From NCBI GenBank assembly GCA_021841005.1, contig JAKBVZ010000036.1:1-64000 (forward strand): a DNA stretch of 64,000 bases. Direction: 5' to 3'. The notes under the pieces are model-generated. The model ran no database searches and was not told where the DNA came from. It worked only from the letters and a program-made list of their open reading frames with translations. A program made the translations under genes and the position numbers. The DNA is from Actinomycetes bacterium. GTDB taxonomy: Bacteria; Actinomycetota; Acidimicrobiia; Acidimicrobiales; JAMCPL01. Of the stretch, positions 26,047 through 34,893 are shown piece after piece (position 1 is the stretch's first letter; each line of letters starts with the position of its first letter).

Positions 26047-26118
26047 CACCGTTCACGACAACCGTAACCAGCGGCTTCGATCCGGACTCATCGTATCCGT
26101 GAGAGCGAAAAAGGTCGA

Positions 26119-26505
26119 TCAGAACTCGGTAATTCCCAGGATATCCTTTTGAAGCTGCTTGTACTCTGCCGAGTTGGTAATGGGCAGTAACGACATCATC
26201 TTGCCCATGTTCCCGTCTATCTTTACCTTGCCCTGCATGAATGCTGCGTTGGCATCCAGCTCACCTTTTTGTACCTTGATGGCATCAGCATATCCCATCG
26301 TAAGCGTGATCTCGGCACCGTCCAGTTTCCCGAGCTTGCTCTCCACGATCTTGCCGTCCTTCAGCACCCAGTAATATTCGATGGTGCCATTCTCCCCACC
26401 CGTCACGACGTACTGGAGAGTGGCATCGACGCCAAGCCGCTCCGGCTGGCTCTCCGCCATGCGTAGCGTCTCGTCCAGCCACTCTTGTGTAAGCCACTTT
26501 GACAT
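26119..26505 (-). CDS. SCP-2 sterol-transfer domain protein
   Basis: The 128-residue protein consists of a single SCP2-type lipid-binding domain: IEYYWVLKDGKIVESKLGKL, ITLTMGYADAIKVQKGELDANAAFMQGKVKIDGNMGKMM. It would bind fatty acyl or other hydrophobic ligands in the cytosol. The ATG has AAGGAGGT about ten bases upstream, the strongest ribosome site in the window. It sits between the ChbG-like gene and an enoyl-CoA hydratase, which suits a role in lipid metabolism, but no ligand is known. Confidence 0.85.
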   Translation of the reverse strand: MSKWLTQEWLDETLRMAESQPERLGVDATLQYVVTGGENGTIEYYWVLKDGKIVESKLGKLDGAEITLTMGYADAIKVQKGELDANAAFMQGKVKIDGNMGKMMSLLPITNSAEYKQLQKDILGITEF

Positions 26506-26739
26506 AGTGCGTTATACCTCCTTGTGTTGCTTCATGCTACCAAATGCATTGGCGAGGAAACCCTCACCATAATATGTTAGCCATAATCACGGTAATTATC
26601 CAATTGCACGAGTTGTATCAGGAGACACACAGTACAATCACGCCGGGTGCATCTTCCTTTCCGTTGCACACCATCGGCACGGCACCATCGCTCCGCCATT
26701 GTTGCCGGTGCGTATCTACCGACACTGGTGTAGTACGGC

Positions 26740-26745
26740 TATAAT
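26740..26745 (+). promoter_or_regulatory. -10 box suggesting a leaderless enoyl-CoA hydratase mRNA
   Basis: A perfect TATAAT ends nine bases before the ATG at 26755, so transcription would begin within a few bases of the start codon. No Shine-Dalgarno sequence is present. Leaderless mRNAs are common in actinobacteria. No good -35 hexamer is seen. Confidence 0.5.
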
Positions 26746-26754
26746 CGTCACAGT

Positions 26755-27726
26755 ATGACTGATGGCCCCCTACTATTCAGGCGCGAAGGTGGCGTGGCAA
26801 CCATTACCTTCAACAGGCCGGCACGCAAGAATGCTTTCGATTTCTCCATGCTGGTGGATCTCGTGGACATGCTGAATGAGGAGAGAAAGCACTTCGAGGA
26901 TCGGGTGCTGGTCCTCACCGGCACAGGTGGGTCATTCTGTTCGGGAGCGGACGTAAGCGATCCAGCAGGAATTCTCGGTGCTATAGGTAGCGCAGACCGT
27001 CCGTCAGCGGCAGGCACCGGTAAAGCACAGCAGATGGGTGATGGCGGTGCGACGGGTGCGAGTGGCGGTCCCACTGCCGGAACTTCTGGTACGCCAGGAG
27101 ATGCCGATACCCGGAAAGCCTCCGACAGCCCGACGGCCGAGGGGATTGCCGTCACCACCGAAGCTGTGGAGCCGCACGATCTATATGGGCTGCGTTACCT
27201 CGCAGAAGCTGCACTGGCCCTGCATCGCTTGCCCATACCCACCATTGCGAAGGTGGAAGGGATTGCTGCCGGAGCAGGGCTGTCGCTGGCTCTCGCCTGC
27301 GATCTAGTCGTCGCATCAGAGAGTGCACGCTTCTCGGAGATATTCCCGCGCCGGGGCTTGTCGCTGGATGGAGGGTCCTCCTGGCTACTCCCTAGGCTTG
27401 TAGGTTTGCACAAGGCAAAGGAACTCGCATTTTTCGGCGACATCTTGAGCGCTCGCGACGCTCTCGACATAGGACTTGTAAACAGGGTAGTTCCCTCCGA
27501 CGACCTAGATGAATTCGTAGACAACTGGGCACGACGGCTCGCAAGCGGCCCTACCCTCGCAATATCCATGACCAAGGCCATGCTCAATGCAGCCTTCAAC
27601 GCGTCCTTTGACGAGACGGTCGAGAACGAGATACGTGCCCAAGCCCTGAACTTCAAAGGGTATGACACCTTGGAAGCAATGGGAGCATTTCTCCAGCGCC
27701 GGGAGCCACACTTCAGGGGACGCTGA
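26755..27726 (+). CDS. Enoyl-CoA hydratase/isomerase family protein with large in-frame insert
   Basis: The crotonase fold is clear: VATITFNRPARKNAFDFSM, the oxyanion-hole loop GSFCSGADVSD, then KVEGIAAGAGLSLALACDLV, FSEIFPRRGLSLDGGSSWLLPRLVG and a normal C-terminal helix set. Between residues ~72 and ~140, where relatives have a short helix, lies a ~65-residue Gly/Ala/Ser/Thr/Pro insert with no hydrophobic core. It adjoins the substrate-binding loop. The catalytic Glu position is FSEIFPRRG, where hydratases usually have an acidic residue, so an isomerase role is possible. The exact substrate is unknown. Confidence 0.82.
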   Translation: MTDGPLLFRREGGVATITFNRPARKNAFDFSMLVDLVDMLNEERKHFEDRVLVLTGTGGSFCSGADVSDPAGILGAIGSADRPSAAGTGKAQQMGDGGATGASGGPTAGTSGTPGDADTRKASDSPTAEGIAVTTEAVEPHDLYGLRYLAEAALALHRLPIPTIAKVEGIAAGAGLSLALACDLVVASESARFSEIFPRRGLSLDGGSSWLLPRLVGLHKAKELAFFGDILSARDALDIGLVNRVVPSDDLDEFVDNWARRLASGPTLAISMTKAMLNAAFNASFDETVENEIRAQALNFKGYDTLEAMGAFLQRREPHFRGR

Positions 27727-27891
27727 CTAAAGAACTAATCGAACTAAGGAACTAATGGACCATCCCACGAGTACCGGGTCCGGCAAAGCCATATCGACTT
27801 GAAGTATCAGCGAGGTGATGGAAAGTTCTCCCTGTACACGGCATTATACCGACCGGGGAAGATGCACTTCGAATAGTGAGAGATTTGTCTC

Positions 27892-28821
27892 CTACGTAAG
27901 CCCGACATCCGTAAGCCTCAATCCGGCCAAAGCCTCGCCCTGTGCATCGTCAGGATTGCCTGGTTCCGGCTCACCTTGCCCCCGTCCAACCCGACCACCC
28001 GAAGTGACCACCTGTGCATCTTCAGGATTGCCTGGCTCCGGCTCGTAAGCGGTGACAGGCACCTCTTTGACGCCCTTGAGGCCAGCAAGCAGTTCGACTG
28101 GAATAGGCACTATTATTGTAGACCGATTTTCGTTGGCAATCTCGGTAAGGGCATGCAGGGTACGCAGGTGGAGCGCTCCGGGTGATTCGGCCAACTTGGC
28201 TGCCGCTCTTGCCAGGCCGGCACTGGATTCCTGCTCACCACTGGCAGATATCACCTTTGCACGCCTCACCCGTTCCGCCTCCGCTTGGCGCGCCATCGCC
28301 GATATCAGCTCCGGCGGCAGCACTATATCCTTGATCTCCACCTGACGCACCTCGACTCCCCAGTTATGAGTCGAGAAAGCGATCTGGGCTCGCAACTCGT
28401 TGTTTACGTTGTCGCGATGAGCAAGCAGCTGATCAAGCTCGTACCTGCCTATAATAGATCTCAATGAGGTCATAGCTATCCTCTGGCAGGCAAACCGGAA
28501 ATTGTCAACCGCCACAACTGCCTTGATGGGATCCATCACCTGGAAATACACTACTGCGTCCACTTGGATGGTGACGTTGTCTGCCGTAATGACCGACTGG
28601 GGAGGGATGTCTACCACCTCTACGCGTAAGGTAACCCTCTGAAGCTTATGTACAACCGGCAACTTGACTATAATGCCCGGGCCTCTTGGATGTGAGACCA
28701 CATGACCAAACCGGAAGAACACCGCCCTCTCATACTCAGGTATGACCCTGATCGAGTTTGCCGCTACAATTCCAGCCACCACCAGCAGCATGATTACCAG
28801 TAGTAAGGCAAGTGCAACCAC
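27892..28821 (-). CDS. Slipin / SPFH (band 7) membrane protein
   Basis: The 309-residue protein has one N-terminal membrane helix (LALLLVIMLLVVAGIVAA) and a complete SPFH domain: RVIPEYERAVFFRFG, RGPGIIVKLPVV, VVDIPPQSVITADNVTIQVDAVVYF, then RAQIAFSTHNWGVEVRQVEIKDIVLP and a coiled segment RQAEAERVRRAKVISA. Such proteins form oligomers at the membrane and often work with NfeD-type proteases, which are not adjacent here. The C-terminal 60 residues are a low-complexity tail with the motif EPEPGNP(E/D)DAQ twice, exactly 24 residues apart, produced by a 72-bp period DNA repeat. Confidence 0.88.
   Translation of the reverse strand: MVALALLLVIMLLVVAGIVAANSIRVIPEYERAVFFRFGHVVSHPRGPGIIVKLPVVHKLQRVTLRVEVVDIPPQSVITADNVTIQVDAVVYFQVMDPIKAVVAVDNFRFACQRIAMTSLRSIIGRYELDQLLAHRDNVNNELRAQIAFSTHNWGVEVRQVEIKDIVLPPELISAMARQAEAERVRRAKVISASGEQESSAGLARAAAKLAESPGALHLRTLHALTEIANENRSTIIVPIPVELLAGLKGVKEVPVTAYEPEPGNPEDAQVVTSGGRVGRGQGEPEPGNPDDAQGEALAGLRLTDVGLT
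27939..28045 (-). repeat. 35-bp direct repeat, period 72, at the 3' end of the slipin gene
   Basis: Copies begin at 27939 and 28011 (offset 72) and differ at only two positions over ~35 bp (CCTGTGCATCxTCAGGATTG...). The intervening ~37 bp are unrelated. Since 72 is a multiple of three, the protein gains a repeated EPEPGNP motif without loss of frame. Confidence 0.92.
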
Positions 28822-29033
28822 GATGCATACCTCCCCTCTGTTCTCCTCAGCAGAATATTACCAACATGATCACCTTACCACCGGCGACAAGTCAAGTGTG
28901 CCCATGCTCGTAAAAGTGGGCGGCGCCCGGGACATTCCCTGACATTCTCCACCTAGGTTCCCCGGGACTTGCTGGTCACGTACCAGCCAAGTCGTACAGA
29001 GGTCATAAGAGGGTCATAAGAGATGCACAGAGG

Positions 29034-31658
29034 CTACGAGGAGCGAGCAGGGATTGCAAGGTGCCTGCCAGTAGGTCTTACGGCCGGATTCCCTGCACTG
29101 CTACGCCTCGCCCTCCTCCAGCGGGCAATTCTTCGCCGGTGCCATGAGATCACGGCCATCGAAGTCAATCCTACAATGGCAGCAACCGCTGCTACAATGC
29201 CGGCAGTCAGCGTGTTGGGCCAGTAGGTCAGATCTACAGTACTTTTCCCTTTCGGTACTCTCAGCGAAAGCATGACTCCTGCCGCCTTGCCCACCGCCAC
29301 TCCCTTCCCGTTCACGGTGGCATGCCAGCCTGGTACGTATGTGATGCGGGCAAGGAGCGTCGCGGGCTTGAGGGCATGCACATGGATCTGCAGCTGGTCG
29401 TTGGATATCCATCGGTGGCTGGTAACCTTGCCGTAGCTGTTCGATGGATTCTCCGCACTCTTCACGACCGACTTCCCCGGAAGCAAGCTGAACCGGTGTG
29501 AATCCGGCACTTCGTATATCGAAAATGCCTTGTCCTGCAATACCAGGCTGGTACCCGATGGTGCACTCAAGCTGCCATTGGCCCCCGGAAGCGCCAGCAG
29601 GTACTTCACGCCGTAAAGACGTGCGAGCGAGGCATTCGAAAACCAGGGATTGAAGACTCCAGGTGAGGCCACCAGCGGGGACTTGTGCGGCCTCTCCGCT
29701 TCCTGCCAGGAAGACAGGTACTCCTGCTGCAGCATGGGATCGTGTGCCCCGAATACTGCCACTTTGTAAGCAATATTAGTCTCCGGTTCGAATCCGGTTC
29801 CAGGTATTGGTTGCGTAGGATTCCAGCCGGTGGATGCCCCAGGAGGTGGAGGTGCAGCACCCATGATATGGTCCCCTACCATCTCCTGTACTTTCTTTAC
29901 CGCAGCATCGGATGGGTAGAAGCGATGTGAATAGCTAGCAGCTTGCATAGCGGTAGGCATAAGAAGGACTCCTTGAGCCAGAAGCACTGCAGAGAACACG
30001 GTTACCTGCCACAAGGGACCCTGCCTCGAACGAGCCGGCCCCGTAGCGGTAAGCGGGTAACGCACCGTTGCGGCACTTCGCCATACCTTTCCGGTATGAA
30101 ACCTACCATCGTGTCGAGATATCCCAAGCCATACGAGGATCAGCGTCGCGCCTATAGCCAGAGACCCTAAAGACCACCCCAGTGCGGTAAGCCTGATATG
30201 CCGTTCCGCCAGCGTCAGCCCCGTAGCCGTTTCCGTCAATATTATGAGAACACCGAGGATGGTCGCCATTATCCCAGATCCCAAGGTAAACGCATGGACA
30301 TCACCGTTGGTGATACGCGATGAAGTCAAGCGACTGAACCCGATCGCTGCAAGTAGCGCTAGAAGGAAGTCCAGCGGCATCAGCAGTCTTGTAAACACTA
30401 TCGCTCCCGAAACGTGCAGGAGGCTCACAAGTGCCTGCACGGGACCATTTCTAAAGATGATAAGCCATAGCACCAGAGCGGTGGTTGCAAGACCGGCCAC
30501 AACGGGTCTCTTGCCCAACCTAAAAACAGCCACCAGCGCCAGTACAATCGCCAGCGGCCCCACAACGGCACTCACTTCATAGAAGTTCGCAGGCCCGAAC
30601 CAATGGCTCGATGCCGTAGGCAGCCCGTAATAGCTGGCAGCCAGCAAGTTCACCGAGGAATACATGGGGATACCCCTGTAGGCCGATACCGTGACGGTCG
30701 ATCGGATGGAACCGGGTATGAGCTGGGCGGCAGGCAGCAACATGGGCATGGCGAGCATGCCGCCAAACAGCCCCGAAACCATGATCTTAACGATTGTTGA
30801 CTTCAGCCGGGCCGTGTCCGCATCACGGGTGAAAAACGCAAACAGCGTAATGAGCCCGCCCAACACGAGCACCGTGAACCCGTCCAAGACATAAGATTCA
30901 GGATGACCCGCGTACATGGCAAACGCCACCACCACGGACATCGCTGTACACGCAGCAACCGGCCTCTTCGATCTGTGTATGAGAATGGCGAAGAAAACAA
31001 CCCATCCTAGCCAGATATTTACTCCCCCCTGCGGCCAGCCTATCCAATTCGCAAGCGATCCGGAAAACTCGTACGTGATGGCGCCTACAAGCGAACCTGC
31101 CGCACTGGCGCCGAGCACTCTGGCGGCACTGTACGCTCCGGTACCTGCAACCAGCAACGAGATGAAAGTCGATACGGTGTAACCGGAGGAAGCCGGAAAG
31201 AGGTAGGAAACAAGGTGCGGCAGGGACATCGCGGCAGACTGGAAATTGAACATCTGGGGCATGCCGAGCAGGGAGTAAGGATTCCACAGAGGGATCTGCC
31301 CCGAATGTATGACTCGCCAGTTGAGCAACAACCATGGACTGATCTGCTGTATATTGTCGGAACTGACCACATTATGCATCGTCTTGAATAGCCCGCTCGT
31401 CAGCGGGAACAGGGAGAGATCGGCCATGGATCCGAACACGGTTCCGCTGCTGATGACCGGATAAAAAAAGACCAGCGTAAACAGGGCTATCAGCACTACG
31501 GCAATTGCATCGCCACCAATACCTGCCGGCGCACCGTCCGAACTGCTTCGCGAGTGCACGCCTCGCGTCCTGCCCTTGCCTGACGACTCAGTGTTCCGGA
31601 TGGAACCGTTGGAAGCGTATCCAAGGCCCTGCTCTGCCGATAGATTGCTGCCCAGCAC
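29034..31658 (-). CDS. YfhO-family polytopic membrane protein
   Basis: This 874-residue protein has a dozen or more hydrophobic helices starting near residue 55 (VVLIALFTLVFFYPVI), followed by the family blocks SPWLLLNWRVIHSGQIPLWNPY and YEFSGSLANWIGWPQG. These match YfhO, a glycosyltransferase-C-like membrane family implicated in lipoteichoic acid or glycolipid decoration in Firmicutes. A soluble outer domain lies near the C-terminus (VKYLLALPGANG ... VTYVPGWHATVNGKGV), and it ends with one more helix and an Arg-rich tail. Its substrate here is unknown. The 212-bp gap 28822-29033 downstream holds only a short GGTCATAAGA duplication. Confidence 0.85.
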   Translation of the reverse strand: MLGSNLSAEQGLGYASNGSIRNTESSGKGRTRGVHSRSSSDGAPAGIGGDAIAVVLIALFTLVFFYPVISSGTVFGSMADLSLFPLTSGLFKTMHNVVSSDNIQQISPWLLLNWRVIHSGQIPLWNPYSLLGMPQMFNFQSAAMSLPHLVSYLFPASSGYTVSTFISLLVAGTGAYSAARVLGASAAGSLVGAITYEFSGSLANWIGWPQGGVNIWLGWVVFFAILIHRSKRPVAACTAMSVVVAFAMYAGHPESYVLDGFTVLVLGGLITLFAFFTRDADTARLKSTIVKIMVSGLFGGMLAMPMLLPAAQLIPGSIRSTVTVSAYRGIPMYSSVNLLAASYYGLPTASSHWFGPANFYEVSAVVGPLAIVLALVAVFRLGKRPVVAGLATTALVLWLIIFRNGPVQALVSLLHVSGAIVFTRLLMPLDFLLALLAAIGFSRLTSSRITNGDVHAFTLGSGIMATILGVLIILTETATGLTLAERHIRLTALGWSLGSLAIGATLILVWLGISRHDGRFHTGKVWRSAATVRYPLTATGPARSRQGPLWQVTVFSAVLLAQGVLLMPTAMQAASYSHRFYPSDAAVKKVQEMVGDHIMGAAPPPPGASTGWNPTQPIPGTGFEPETNIAYKVAVFGAHDPMLQQEYLSSWQEAERPHKSPLVASPGVFNPWFSNASLARLYGVKYLLALPGANGSLSAPSGTSLVLQDKAFSIYEVPDSHRFSLLPGKSVVKSAENPSNSYGKVTSHRWISNDQLQIHVHALKPATLLARITYVPGWHATVNGKGVAVGKAAGVMLSLRVPKGKSTVDLTYWPNTLTAGIVAAVAAIVGLTSMAVISWHRRRIARWRRARRSSAGNPAVRPTGRHLAIPARSS

Positions 31659-31724
31659 AGGGTAATCCTACTATCCATTTCCTGGATATTTGTGCACAGT
31701 CCTGGGAACTGCACGCGCTGGTAA

Positions 31725-33272
31725 TCAGTGGGCGGCCATCTGCAAAACGCCCTCACGAGCATGATAGCTCGATCTCGCCAATGGTGAAGCCTGCACATGG
31801 ACAAACCCCATCTCCCTGGCCGCCTCCGCCAAACCGGCAAAGTCGTCAGGGGTCCACCACCGTTCGACCGCAAGATGATTTGCTGATGGCCTCAGGTACT
31901 GGCCCACGGTCAGCAGGTCAGTACCCACCGCTCTCAGGTCGGATAGGGTCTCCAGCACCTCGTCTTCGGTCTCCCCCAGTCCCACCATAATTCCAGACTT
32001 TGTGAGCAACCCCGACTGCTTGGCCCTAGACAGGACAGCCAGGCTACGAGCATAATTCGCATGGGAGCGCACTTGCTTCTGCAGCCTGGGAACGGTCTCT
32101 ATATTATGATTGAGCACATCGGGACGCGCTTCGAAAATGCTGTCAAGCGATCGTGCGTCACCCTTGCAGTCGGAGATAAGGAGTTCCACCGCCGTTCCTG
32201 GTGACAGCCGGCGGATCTCCCGCACGGATGCCGCAAGAGCAAGGCTTCCACCATCAGCGAGATCGTCCCTTGCAACGGTGGTGATGACTGCGTGTGCCAG
32301 ACCCATGCGCTTGACAGCCTGTGCCACACGCAGTGGCTCACTAGGATCAAGTGGCAATGGCTTCCTGGTGTCAACAAGACAAAACCTGCATTTCCTCGTG
32401 CAACGATCCCCATTGATCATGAAAGTTGCAGTCGAATTCGAATAGCACTCGAATATGTTAGGACACCCCGCCTCTTCGCAAACCGTCACTAGGCCCAGAT
32501 TCCTGACGGTGCGGCGTGTCGCAAGGAAATCATTTCCGATTCGAACCTTTGGCCTCAACCATACGGGTTTTCGCTGGACTGATCGATACATGCCGTGGTC
32601 GTGGGTGGTGGCATGCACGCCTGGATCGCGCCATGCAACCCCAGCGTATTCCACTTCAGCATCGCCAGCCAGGTCGCCGGCATGGGCAACCATCATCTCG
32701 ACAACCTGCCTCACCGTCATGTCGAACCCCTCTTCCACCAACGATGTCATCGGCTTGTCCGAGATACCACATGGTCTGATGCGCTCGAAATACGATAGAT
32801 CAGTGCTCACATTCAGCGCTAATCCATGCATCGTCCTCCCCCTGGACACCCTGGTCCCAATGGAGCAGATCTTGCGAGGACTCCCACCGGGATCCACCCA
32901 GACTCCGGGATAGCCATCGAGCGTACCAGCATCGAGACCTATCTCTCTTAATACCCCTGCTACAAAACCCTCCATCCTTCTTACATGTTGAGGTCCTGCA
33001 CCAGGGCCTGCAACCGTTAAGACCGGATACGCCACCAGCTGCCCGGGACCGTGGTAGGTGACATCGCCTCCCCTGTCAGCTCTCACGAGTTTGGCGCCAA
33101 GCGCGTCGAGAGGCACCAGGACACTGGATTGCTGCGCTCGTACACCAGCAGTATATATATGAGGATGCTCCATCATCAGTAGATACTGCTCCTGCGAATA
33201 CCTGGCCACCGCCCTCTGTATCCACAACGCTTCAGCGAACGGCACCCTCCCGAGCCAGCGTGCTCTCAACAT
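31725..33272 (-). CDS. lipBA: Bifunctional octanoyltransferase-lipoyl synthase (LipB-LipA fusion)
   Basis: One frame encodes both lipoate-assembly enzymes. Residues ~1-225 are LipB: EHPHIYTAG, RADRGGDVTYHGPGQLVAYP, KICSIGTRVSRGRTMHGLALNV and the catalytic Cys/Lys segment PCGISDKPMTSL. Residues ~235-515 are LipA: the auxiliary cluster motif CEEAGCPNIFEC, the radical-SAM motif CTRKCRFC, and the terminal RSSY. LipB moves octanoyl from ACP to the E2 lysine; LipA then inserts two sulfurs. No stop or restart separates the parts. The ORF track begins at 33386, overlapping the E2 gene; ATG 33272 (MLRARWLGRVPF) removes the overlap. It lies 37 bp after the E2 acyltransferase gene, whose lipoyl domain is its substrate. 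Confidence 0.93.
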   Translation of the reverse strand: MLRARWLGRVPFAEALWIQRAVARYSQEQYLLMMEHPHIYTAGVRAQQSSVLVPLDALGAKLVRADRGGDVTYHGPGQLVAYPVLTVAGPGAGPQHVRRMEGFVAGVLREIGLDAGTLDGYPGVWVDPGGSPRKICSIGTRVSRGRTMHGLALNVSTDLSYFERIRPCGISDKPMTSLVEEGFDMTVRQVVEMMVAHAGDLAGDAEVEYAGVAWRDPGVHATTHDHGMYRSVQRKPVWLRPKVRIGNDFLATRRTVRNLGLVTVCEEAGCPNIFECYSNSTATFMINGDRCTRKCRFCLVDTRKPLPLDPSEPLRVAQAVKRMGLAHAVITTVARDDLADGGSLALAASVREIRRLSPGTAVELLISDCKGDARSLDSIFEARPDVLNHNIETVPRLQKQVRSHANYARSLAVLSRAKQSGLLTKSGIMVGLGETEDEVLETLSDLRAVGTDLLTVGQYLRPSANHLAVERWWTPDDFAGLAEAAREMGFVHVQASPLARSSYHAREGVLQMAAH

Positions 33273-33309
33273 ATTGAACGTTGTGAACTCTGGCGCCGCA
33301 CATACCGCA

Positions 33310-34893
33310 TCACAGCTCACTTGCGAAGTCGTGTTTGGCAAGTATCTCGGCCATCCTTGCCAGGAATGCTGCAACATATGCCCCATCTACAGCCCTGTGA
33401 TCGAACGACATGGCAAGAATCCCCGTGGAATGGATCGCTATACTCTCCGCACCAAAAGAATCAGTGACCACGACCGGCTTGCGTGACACCCCGTCTGTGG
33501 AGAGGATGGCAACCTGAGGCTGGTTGATTATTGCAACCGTCATGAATGTTCCGAAAGGCCCGGCATTGGTAATGGAAAACGTCCCTCCTGATATATCGTC
33601 AGCTGTAAGCTGGCGAGTACGCGCTCTGGTGGCAAGATCATGTATACGCCTAGCCATGCCTCTCAGGGTGAGATCGTCAGCCTGGTGAACGACTGGAACT
33701 ATGAGGCCCTCGTGGCTGATATCGACAGCTATCCCCAGCTCAATCTTATGATGGACCACCAGCGTGTCACCTACCACTGATGCATTGAGCCTGGGCCACT
33801 CCTTCAGCGCCTCGACGGCTGCACGAGCTGCAAATGGGAGGTATGAGAGCGTGTAACCTTCCTCCGCACGGAACCTGCCGCCATGACCACGTCTCACCTG
33901 CTCGACCGCTTCGTAATCCGCCTCGAGCGAGATGAGAGTATGAGGTGACGTGGCCTTGGAACGCACCATATGCTCGGCAGTCCGGCGCCTCATGTTGTCA
34001 AAAGGTATCACCTCATCGGTACCGGCAAACGTTCCAGAGGACTCCGCCAGAATGGCTCCCCCGCCGGCGCCGACTTCCATCTCCATCTGGACAGGCACCC
34101 CAGACGCTGTAACCACGCTGCCGGCACTGGGCGGGACTGTGGTACTGGTGGGTGGAGTTTCTGTACTGGGTGGAGTTGTTGTACTGGGTGGAGTTGTTGC
34201 ACTGGGTGGAGTTGTTGCACTGGGTGGAGTTGTTGCACTGGTGGGTGGGGCTCCAGTAGCCGCATGAGACTGCACATCGTTACGAGTGATCCTCCCACCT
34301 GCACCAGTCCCTCGTATCTCGGATGGATTGATACCTTTTTCCGCAATCAGTCGCCGGACGATGGGTGACGTGACTATGCCTGACAACGATGCGCCAGACC
34401 CTGCAGAGGTTGGAGTTGGAGTTGGAGTTGGAGTTGGAGTTGGAGACGGTGATGTGGCTGGGAATGACGGGGTTGGGGCCGGGGATGTGGCCGGGGATGA
34501 CAGAGGGGGAAAGGATGGCGGAGAAAGTACAGAGGATCCAGCAGGTGCTTCACCGTCCGGCGGCGGGGCGTCTTGTGAAGTGACGACCGGCGGCGCTGTG
34601 GCGAAGCCAGTCCCTACAGGAGGTGACCCCGCGGGAGGTGGCCCCGTCATCGGCTGCGATATGACAGCAAGCGGAGTGCCTACCGGCACCGTTTCTCCCT
34701 CGCGTACCAATATCTCCGCAAGCACACCTGATGCTGGGGAAGGGACCTCCGAGTCGACCTTGTCCGTGGATATCTCGAAGAGGGGCTCATCGCGCTCCAC
34801 TGTCTCTCCTACAGCCTTGAACCATCTGGTCACCATGCCCTCCGTGACCGTCTCACCCAGCTGCGGCATCTCCACATTAATAGAATCAGCCAA
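33310..34893 (-). CDS. 2-oxoacid dehydrogenase E2 (dihydrolipoyl acyltransferase)
   Basis: The 527-residue E2 has one lipoyl domain (lipoylated Lys45 in ISTDKVDSEV), a long Pro/Thr/Ser linker, a peripheral subunit-binding domain (SPIVRRLIAEKGINPSEIRGTG) and a catalytic core ending with MSFDHRAVDG (His499, Asp503). The linkers are built from two in-frame arrays, (TP)n and TTPPSA. With lpd upstream (8-bp overlap) and lipBA downstream, it is the acyltransferase of a lipoate-dependent complex. AceE is encoded 3 genes away, so pyruvate is the likely substrate, but a 2-oxoglutarate or branched-chain role is not excluded. Confidence 0.9.
   Translation of the reverse strand: MADSINVEMPQLGETVTEGMVTRWFKAVGETVERDEPLFEISTDKVDSEVPSPASGVLAEILVREGETVPVGTPLAVISQPMTGPPPAGSPPVGTGFATAPPVVTSQDAPPPDGEAPAGSSVLSPPSFPPLSSPATSPAPTPSFPATSPSPTPTPTPTPTPTSAGSGASLSGIVTSPIVRRLIAEKGINPSEIRGTGAGGRITRNDVQSHAATGAPPTSATTPPSATTPPSATTPPSTTTPPSTETPPTSTTVPPSAGSVVTASGVPVQMEMEVGAGGGAILAESSGTFAGTDEVIPFDNMRRRTAEHMVRSKATSPHTLISLEADYEAVEQVRRGHGGRFRAEEGYTLSYLPFAARAAVEALKEWPRLNASVVGDTLVVHHKIELGIAVDISHEGLIVPVVHQADDLTLRGMARRIHDLATRARTRQLTADDISGGTFSITNAGPFGTFMTVAIINQPQVAILSTDGVSRKPVVVTDSFGAESIAIHSTGILAMSFDHRAVDGAYVAAFLARMAEILAKHDFASEL
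34163..34240 (-). repeat. 18-bp in-frame array in the E2 linker
   Basis: Just over four copies of an 18-bp unit (G[C/T]ACTGGGTGGAGTTGTT) encode repeats of TTPPSA/TTPPST between the subunit-binding and catalytic domains. A degenerate copy precedes the array. Confidence 0.92.
34409..34445 (-). repeat. 6-bp in-frame array in the E2 linker
   Basis: Six copies of GTTGGA encode a run of Thr-Pro dipeptides between the lipoyl and subunit-binding domains. Stiff TP linkers let the lipoyl arm swing between active sites, so this array probably varies linker length. Confidence 0.92.

Noticed and set aside
33273-33386. Extended N-terminus of lipBA to 33386
   Set aside because: It would overlap the E2 coding end by 77 bp and has no LipB similarity.
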